In this document: in pieces, positions 59,401-64,000 of the stretch
How the letters are laid out: each line of letters opens with the position of its first letter
How positions within the stretch are numbered: the stretch's first letter is position 1
Assembly: GCA_963930775.1 (NCBI GenBank)
Contig: OZ005700.1
Coordinates: forward strand, 3,365,476-3,429,475
DNA from: Cliona cf. orientalis
Taxonomy: Eukaryota; Porifera; Demospongiae; Clionaida; Clionaidae
DNA: 64,000 nucleotides
Reading direction: 5' to 3'
Translations under genes and position numbers: made by a program
The notes under the pieces: generated by a model
Databases searched by the model: none
What the model was told of the DNA's origin: nothing
Seen by the model: the letters and a program-made list of their open reading frames with translations, nothing else

Positions 59401-60489
59401 TAACTTCTGGGTATAATCATTATTACTGATATGTTAATCATTACTCTAATAATAATATATTTCTATAGCTCGGCACAGATATTTCAGTCACTCACGGTAA
59501 CCTTCAATGTGAATTCCTCCAACTCAAACAACATAACTTTCCTTGAACATGTGGTGGTTCCTTTATCACTCTCAATTCAAGGACTGTCACAGAGTCAAAC
59601 AGTCGGCATTTCTGATCTCATAGATGACCTCAATGCTGGTGGAGATATCCCTAGTTTTCTGGCAGCTCAGAATAATCCAAGTCGAGGTGATATCAGAGTT
59701 GAGTTGACCTCTCCACAGGGAACAGTGTCTGTTTTGCTTCCAAACAGAGGCAATGATTTTATTAATGACGAAGGTTATTCCTCTTGGCCGTTCATGTCCG
59801 TTCACCACTGGGGAGAAGACCCAACTGGTCGGTGGACGCTTAGAGTAACATTCAATCCTGCATCTTTCACCGCTCGTGTCCAAGTAACACCACAGATGAT
59901 GAGACTCTATGGCACCACTGAAACCCCAGCTGCTGTTGCTAGCATTCCATCCACCTGTCATCCATACTGTGCAAGAGGCTGCTCGGGTCCAACGGCCGCT
60001 GACTGTGACGTTTGTAGAAATTACCGACTCAATTCAACCCTGGAGTGTGTCACAGCATGCCCACAGGGCACCACTGAGCAGAATAATTACTGTTTTGATA
60101 TGCCAACTGCAACCACTACACCAAGTGCCACTGAGACTGCTGGTACCACCACAACTGACCCAATAACTGCTACTGCTGCTGCTACAGTGAATGTTGATCA
60201 CGAGACCACTACAGCCATTCCTACCGATGCTACCACACCGACACCACTTGATATCGATCATGAGCAGACCACTGGACCAGGTGTGGTTGACACCACTACA
60301 GTCTCACCCAGTGAGGTGACTGATGTCAGTACCTCAGCATCACCACCGACCACAAATAACATCCCAGCTACAGCTATTAATATGGGAAATAATGGCATGA
60401 ATAGAAATTCATCCTCCGTTAGTAGGTCCAATGTTTTGATCAATTTAGCTTTAGTTTTATTTGTTGTAACGCTAGTCAAGTTGTTTTAA
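47465..60489 (+). CDS. PCSK: Furin-type proprotein convertase, copy 2, 10 exons with a giant intron 5
   Basis: Exons: 47465-47692, 47776-47937, 49622-49714, 49817-49925, 50014-50051, 57888-58229, 58295-58522, 58924-59024, 59189-59410, 59469-60489, joining to 847 aa. Eight of ten exons have the same length as copy 1. The signal peptide is [18 protein letters not shown]. The triad is intact ([28 protein letters not shown]) with WAAGNGG. P domain, Cys-rich repeat, Thr-rich stalk and hydrophobic C-terminus are all kept; the Thr-rich stretch is a few codons shorter. Copy 1 has [10 protein letters not shown], so the residue beside the catalytic His neighbourhood differs. Intron 5 is 7.8 kb instead of 77 bp but its splice sites agree with copy 1. 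Nothing in the coding sequence suggests loss of function. Confidence 0.9.
48396..48499. repeat. Tandem duplication of about 52 bp in convertase-2 intron 2
   Basis: GAACATAGAGCACAAGTCTA ... GCAAGTTTG occurs twice head to tail, 48396-48446 and 48447-48499, with one 2-bp difference in length. Convertase 1 has one copy. Confidence 0.85.
49053..49410. mobile_element. 358-bp MITE in convertase-2 intron 2
   Basis: ATATGTGACCTGCTCTGAGA and its inverted copy (TCTCGGAGCAGGTCACATAT) form the ends. No open frame; absent from the matching intron of convertase 1. Confidence 0.7.
50634..50739. repeat. Perfect palindrome: 49-bp arms, 8-nt loop
   Basis: 50634-50682 is the exact reverse complement of 50691-50739, around loop ACCAGCAC. 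The direct repeat CATACAAACT lies on both outer sides (50624 and 50741). Confidence 0.95.
51548..53015. mobile_element. Inverted-repeat element nested in the family B Helitron-like copy
   Basis: TACCGTAGACTCTGGTTAAT at 51548 and the inverse of TACCGTAAACTCTGGTTATT at the right end are the termini. AAGCGCATGCGCTTA-type palindromes follow. About 470 bp is its own; the rest is the TTAA element at 51918-52919. No transposase. Confidence 0.7.
51918..52919 (+). mobile_element. TTAA-flanked GGTACC element, copy A (1.0-kb form)
   Basis: GGTACCATTAAATTGCGTGG at the left, inverted at the right end, flanked by TTAA on both sides. TTAA duplication is typical of piggyBac and Kolobok transposons. The interior is GC-rich with many CACGCCC/GGGCGTG words and a T run; it has overlapping open frames of 207 and 139 codons without a known domain. 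Nearly identical to copies B, D and E. Confidence 0.8.
53486..54489 (-). mobile_element. TTAA-flanked GGTACC element, copy B (1.0-kb form)
   Basis: Inverse orientation of copy A and almost identical to it, including the A/T run and the same open frames on the other strand. TTAA at 53482-53485 and 54490-54493. Confidence 0.8.
54708..56133 (-). mobile_element. TTAA-flanked GGTACC element, copy C (1.43-kb form)
   Basis: Same ends and flanking TTAA (54704-54707, 56134-56137) as the other copies, with an extra 0.4 kb at the homopolymer site. It differs from A and B at more positions (for example TTACGTGGG for TTGCGTGGG near the end), so it is an older or different lineage. Confidence 0.8.
54951..55368. 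mobile_element. Internal 0.4-kb inverted-repeat segment of copy C
   Basis: ACACAACAAGTAGAAAAAAA at the left and TTTTTTTCTGCTTGTTGTGT at the right bracket sequence shared with 63066-63480 in copy D (CCCCATATGTTTGTA, CACGCGCTACGTGAGGGGCG). It sits where copies A and B have only a homopolymer run. Confidence 0.6.
56993..57787. mobile_element. Fold-back element with arms of a short AT-rich tandem repeat
   Basis: Ends ATGGAGCTTATTTTGTGTCA and its inverse, flanked by GCGCAAT at 56986-56992 and 57788-57794. The arms (about 280 and 390 bp) consist largely of variants of GAAAATCAAATT in opposite orientation around a spacer near 57290-57400. The copy-4 remnant at 61223 shows the uninterrupted site. 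No gene. Confidence 0.75.
58632..58661. repeat. Perfect 12-bp hairpin in convertase-2 intron 7
   Basis: Identical to 43609-43638 of the paralog; the hairpin MITE also follows here at about 58741-58837. Confidence 0.85.
59113..59138. repeat. Long interrupted G run in convertase-2 intron 8
   Basis: 18 G, one A, then seven G; the paralog has 12 G at the same place. Confidence 0.85.
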
Positions 60490-60928
60490 TAACTAGCTAT
60501 AGCCTCAGCAATTACTATAATTATTATAATAATATTATAGCTAGCTGGCTAGTGCTCCAGTGACAATTTAGTACTTGTTCATGTAGCTAGTAAATTTAAA
60601 TTTTTATTCCCATGTATGAAAACATAATACAATTCATGACGTAATTACATGAACTGATTTGATGAGCTCCACACTACCTAATCAGTACTATTATACGAAA
60701 AAACTGCTGTACTTATGTATGTATGTATGCATGTATGTAGTAATACGTCATCCACGGGTGTGGATAAAATTACACTATTTAGCTTCTAACTGGCAATAAA
60801 TTAAGGAGTGTACCCCAGCCCCCACACTCTTTCCTGCCCAAAAAATAGAGGCAAGCATAGGCTAAATTTAGTGTAGGGGTACTCTTGGACCTTGCCTCCG
60901 TTTTACGGGCAGAAAAAGAGCTACATGT

Positions 60929-60962
<34 letters not shown>
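60929..60962. repeat. 34-base G homopolymer
   Basis: Uninterrupted G run followed by more G-rich sequence. Length may be an assembly estimate. Confidence 0.9.
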
Positions 60963-60963
<1 letters not shown>

Positions 60964-61222
60964 GGGGGAGAGGGGATTTTGAGCAGCCCCTCCCACTTAT
61001 ATACAAGGCTTACTATATATCTTGGCACAGTAGCTGCCACTGTATGGTTAGCAGCAGACAAGCTGTAAACCAACAGGTGGTGCACGGTGGTTAGTGGTAC
61101 ACCCTATTAAAACATGGCTTCAGCTGTGAATAATCTACGGGGGGGACCGGTTATGGGGGGATAGGTTCACGAGTGTTACAGGTAGGTGGATTTAATAAAG
61201 TAGCATTTCTATTATTATAGTC

Positions 61223-61289
61223 ATGCACTGAAAGTAAATCTATAGTTTGAGCAATGTGCGCGTGGGGGATGTGCTTTACAGAGCTCTAG
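61223..61289 (+). mobile_element. 3' fragment of a family A Helitron-like element
   Basis: CATGCACTGAAAGTAAATCT to the terminal GAGCTCTAG matches the last part of the element ending at 57828 without the fold-back insertion. Confidence 0.55.
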
Positions 61290-62007
61290 TTTCAAGTTGT
61301 TTCAAACATAATCATTATTGTGCACTGCACTCCACATGCATGCAGGTCTTGGTTCCATGGCTTTGCGAATCATCAGATCCGGGTATTTGGGACTCTTGTT
61401 ATGGTAGGGACATGCTAAGCAATCTGTTTATAGGTCTGTTGAGGTTTGGATATTAAACTGAAAGGTCCATCTAGATTTGATGTATCCTGACAAAATTAAT
61501 GGTTTCTAGTAATGTTATAAATCAATTCTGACATCTGCTACAATCATGGTCTAGTGTAGCTAGTATTATTATAATATTGTCCTATCGTGACGTCATGCTT
61601 GTATGAAAAATCTTCCATAATAATAATATGGGCATAGGAAGATATTGAAGGTTAAGTCGAAGCGCGCATGAAATTTTTACGACCACGCCTACTTTGTGTC
61701 AAACCACGCCCATTTTTGCGCGATCGAGACTGCTATCGCGAGTTTCTCGATGAAAAAACTGTAAGTCGAATGGAATAGATTTGGAAGCAATTGAGGCACA
61801 TTCACTCATAGTCACTGCAGACTAGCTGGATTGGATCCCTGTGGCCACCCCTGTTCCTACACCCATGTTAATACTTTTACTTTAGGCTCACACGTGCATA
61901 TATTGGTGTACACCCTCTATCCTTTGTCCTACTTTCCCCTCCTTCTGGTCCCTATATCCTCTTCTGGTGCTGTACTTTCACGTCTGCATATCATGATGCT
62001 TGTGCAG

Positions 62008-62270
62008 ACATCCAGATCCACCGCTTCAACGGGCCTGAGTGGCTGAAGATTGGGGAGATTCCTGAACCTGCAATGCTTTGTGCTTGCTGTTTAGCGCCAT
62101 TAGCCTTGTCCCCAGCCTCCCCGATCTGGGTACGAGGCTATAGTGCCATCAGGAAAGGTGTTAGTGGCTGGAGCACATCATCGGCATCAGCAATGGATGG
62201 AAGCGGCCTCCTATGCAGCAATAATTGCTGGATCATCAAGTTCTTTGAACCACCATACTATTGATACGTA
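62008..62270 (+). other. Possible exon or fragment of a kelch-type repeat protein
   Basis: A good acceptor (TTGTGCAG) precedes a frame reading IQIHRFNGPEWLKIGEIPEP. A second frame after a short repeat reads AIVPSGKVLVAGAHH. Both resemble a kelch blade (W..IG.IP, SGKVLVAG), but they are in different frames, separated by GTCCCCAGCCT...GAGGCTA repeat sequence. A gene fragment is plausible; coincidence cannot be excluded. Confidence 0.22.
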
Positions 62271-62297
62271 TTGAGTGTGTGTTACCAAGATTTTTAA

Positions 62298-63727
62298 GGT
62301 ACCATTAAATTGCGTGGGCGTGAGGTGGGGGATATGACACCTAAACCACATCAAAGTCATTAGTGAGGTGCATGTTGTGTAACCACGCCCTTTTAATTGC
62401 ACAGGTCTCAGGGGTGTGGCTGCTAGAGCCGGAAGTGTTCATTTAATATCCTCCATGGACCGGAAGCCGAGCCAGAAGGGAGGGGCCAGGCCACGCCCAA
62501 AACAGCCCCACCCTGTTCCCCAAGGACCACCATTCTCAATCAAGTGCCTACTAACCACCGGATGTCCACCGGAAGCCCACAATCAATCCCAATTAAAACA
62601 CACAGCTTCCTCAAGGCCAAAACACACACAAACACTTGGAGGCCGTTCTGCCACACCGCCCACGCAAGAGCTCACCTCATTTCCTGTGTGGGCGGGGCAA
62701 CAACACGTCATCGCAACCACATCCGCTTCAAACCATCGTCAGCTTCCGTCCAGCCGTACAGGCCCCTCGATCGTACCGCCGTACAGTGCCTCATTAACAG
62801 ACATGGCCTCACCTTTGACCTCCTGCCACGCCCCCAAAGCCTCCTCGCGGGGTTCAAAGGTCACCACCGCTTCCGGGACACGCCCACCTATCGCCGAGGC
62901 CAAGTCCCAGGCGCCGATGTCCAAGCACTGGCCCGTGAAGCCACGCCCAATCGGAAGCAATAAAACCTGCATTAACGCACACGCACACACTCCACACAGT
63001 GCCAGGAACACGCCCACATGCTTAATTAGGCCAAATTAGCTTTTTTTTTTTTTTTTTTTTTTTTCAAGGCGACCTGAACACTAAGCAGAAAAAAAAAATT
63101 GTCCAAAAACCACCACAAAATCAAGCTGGGTGCATAGTGGAACCATACAATGCAAGCAGGCAGGCTATAAATTTCAATTTTGTCAAAAAGTTGGTAAAGG
63201 TCGTCACGTTTATGTGCGCGCGTGGCCCCGCCCCTCACGTAGCGCGTGGGTGGAAACATTGCAAACGCATGGCTTCCCTGTACAAACATATGGGGAAACT
63301 TCAAAGGGCCGTAACTTCGATTCTAAGGCGTGAATCAAAATTCCCCAAGGTCAAATCTCTAGTTTTGACCCATTCTGCGTGCCCATGTAAAAATTATCTC
63401 CCCAAGTACTCCCCAACCCCCCAAACATTAATTAATTATATAAATTCTTTTTTTTTTTCTACTTAGTGTTTAATTTAAGTCGTTGCGGTTAATAGTTAAC
63501 TTAAGCAAGAATGCTTTGATCTTGCTTTGATGTGGGCAATTACCGGCCTTTTCTTCAGGAGCCACTTCCGGTCGCTAATTACACGCGCATAATCATCGCT
63601 GGCCGATTCTGGACACGCCCACCTTCGACCAAAAGCACTCGTATGGCCTCTTCGGCCACGCCCCTTCACGATTCGCTAATTGAATTAGCCATTCCTGACG
63701 CTCACGCCCACGCAATTAAATGGTACC
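62298..63727 (+). mobile_element. TTAA-flanked GGTACC element, copy D (1.43-kb form)
   Basis: Same termini and TTAA flanks (62294-62297 and 63728-63731). Outside the internal 0.4-kb segment it is almost identical to copy A, differing at isolated positions in the first kilobase. Confidence 0.8.
63066..63480. mobile_element. Internal 0.4-kb inverted-repeat segment of copy D
   Basis: AACACTAAGCAGAAAAAAAA and TTTTTTTTTCTACTTAGTGT are inverted ends. The body is homologous to 54951-55368 in copy C. Confidence 0.6.
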
Positions 63728-63731
63728 TTAA

Positions 63732-64000
63732 GGTACCATTAAATTGCGTGGGCGTGAGGTGGGGGATATGACACCTAAACCACATCAAAGTCATTAGTGA
63801 GGTGCATGTTGTGTAACCACGCCCTTTTAATTGCACAGGTCTCAGGGGTGTGGCTGCTAGAGCCGGAAGTGTTCATTTAACATCCTCCATGGACCGGAAG
63901 CCGAGCCGGAAGGGAGGGGCCAGGCCACGCCCAAAACAGCCCCACCCTGTTCCCCAAGGACCACCATTCTCAATCAAGTGCCTACTAACCACCGGATGTC
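63732..64000 (+). mobile_element. TTAA-flanked GGTACC element, copy E, cut by the window end
   Basis: Begins immediately after the TTAA that ends copy D, in the same orientation, so one TTAA serves both. The visible 269 bp match copy D closely. Confidence 0.8.

Larger units (their letters stand above)
60490..62297. other. Intergenic region after convertase 2
   Basis: The first 110 bp match the 3' flank of convertase 1. The rest is AT-rich, with a TATG microsatellite near 60715, a 34-base G run, a Helitron-like 3' fragment, and a doubtful exon-like stretch at 62008-62270. No confident gene. Confidence 0.6.

Overview
This is nuclear DNA from an animal. Genes are split into many short exons with GT-AG introns (one GC-AG), and the products are metazoan: a gamma-syntrophin-like dystrophin-complex adaptor, elongin A, an ABHD13-like hydrolase, two organic-anion transporters (SLCO/OATP) and two furin-type proprotein convertases. 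Short spacing, head-to-head gene pairs, a membrane family with chlamydial-Pmp-like FxxN/GGA repeats and a dense load of small DNA transposons suggest a sponge, probably a demosponge of the Amphimedon kind. The species is inference; I cannot search a database.

Layout. 1-423 (-): first exon of an ABHD13-like hydrolase. 789-6703 (+): gamma-syntrophin-like gene, 16 exons. 6973-10852 (-): elongin A, 12 exons. 11081-19704 and 20128-32967 (+): tandem OATP paralogs with identical lengths for the five core exons. An open Penelope-like reverse transcriptase lies in intron 5 of the first. Intron 5 of the second is 8.2 kb and holds an antisense, broken beta-helix/membrane gene (27232-31672) cut up by transposons. 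33158-37254 (-): an almost intact relative of that gene, divided by one apparent frameshift. 40499-45480 and 47465-60489 (+): tandem proprotein convertases with matching exons; intron 5 is 77 bp in the first copy and 7.8 kb in the second, where elements are nested up to four deep. 60490-64000: intergenic repeats, a doubtful exon-like stretch, and two abutting copies of a TTAA-flanked element, the last cut by the window end.

The host genes do not form one pathway. The strongest signals are: (i) the Pmp-like beta-helix plus multi-membrane-segment family, which looks like an uncharacterised cell-surface receptor or adhesion type; (ii) two tandem duplications (OATP, convertase) that let insertions be dated relative to duplication; (iii) an unusually legible transposon stratigraphy, including two Helitron-like families whose A/T insertion sites can be read, a hAT-like element with a perfect 8-bp duplication, a fold-back element built from short tandem repeats, and a TTAA element in 1.0-kb and 1.43-kb forms. 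Exon coordinates were placed by hand from splice consensus, reading frame and paralog comparison; small boundary errors are possible.
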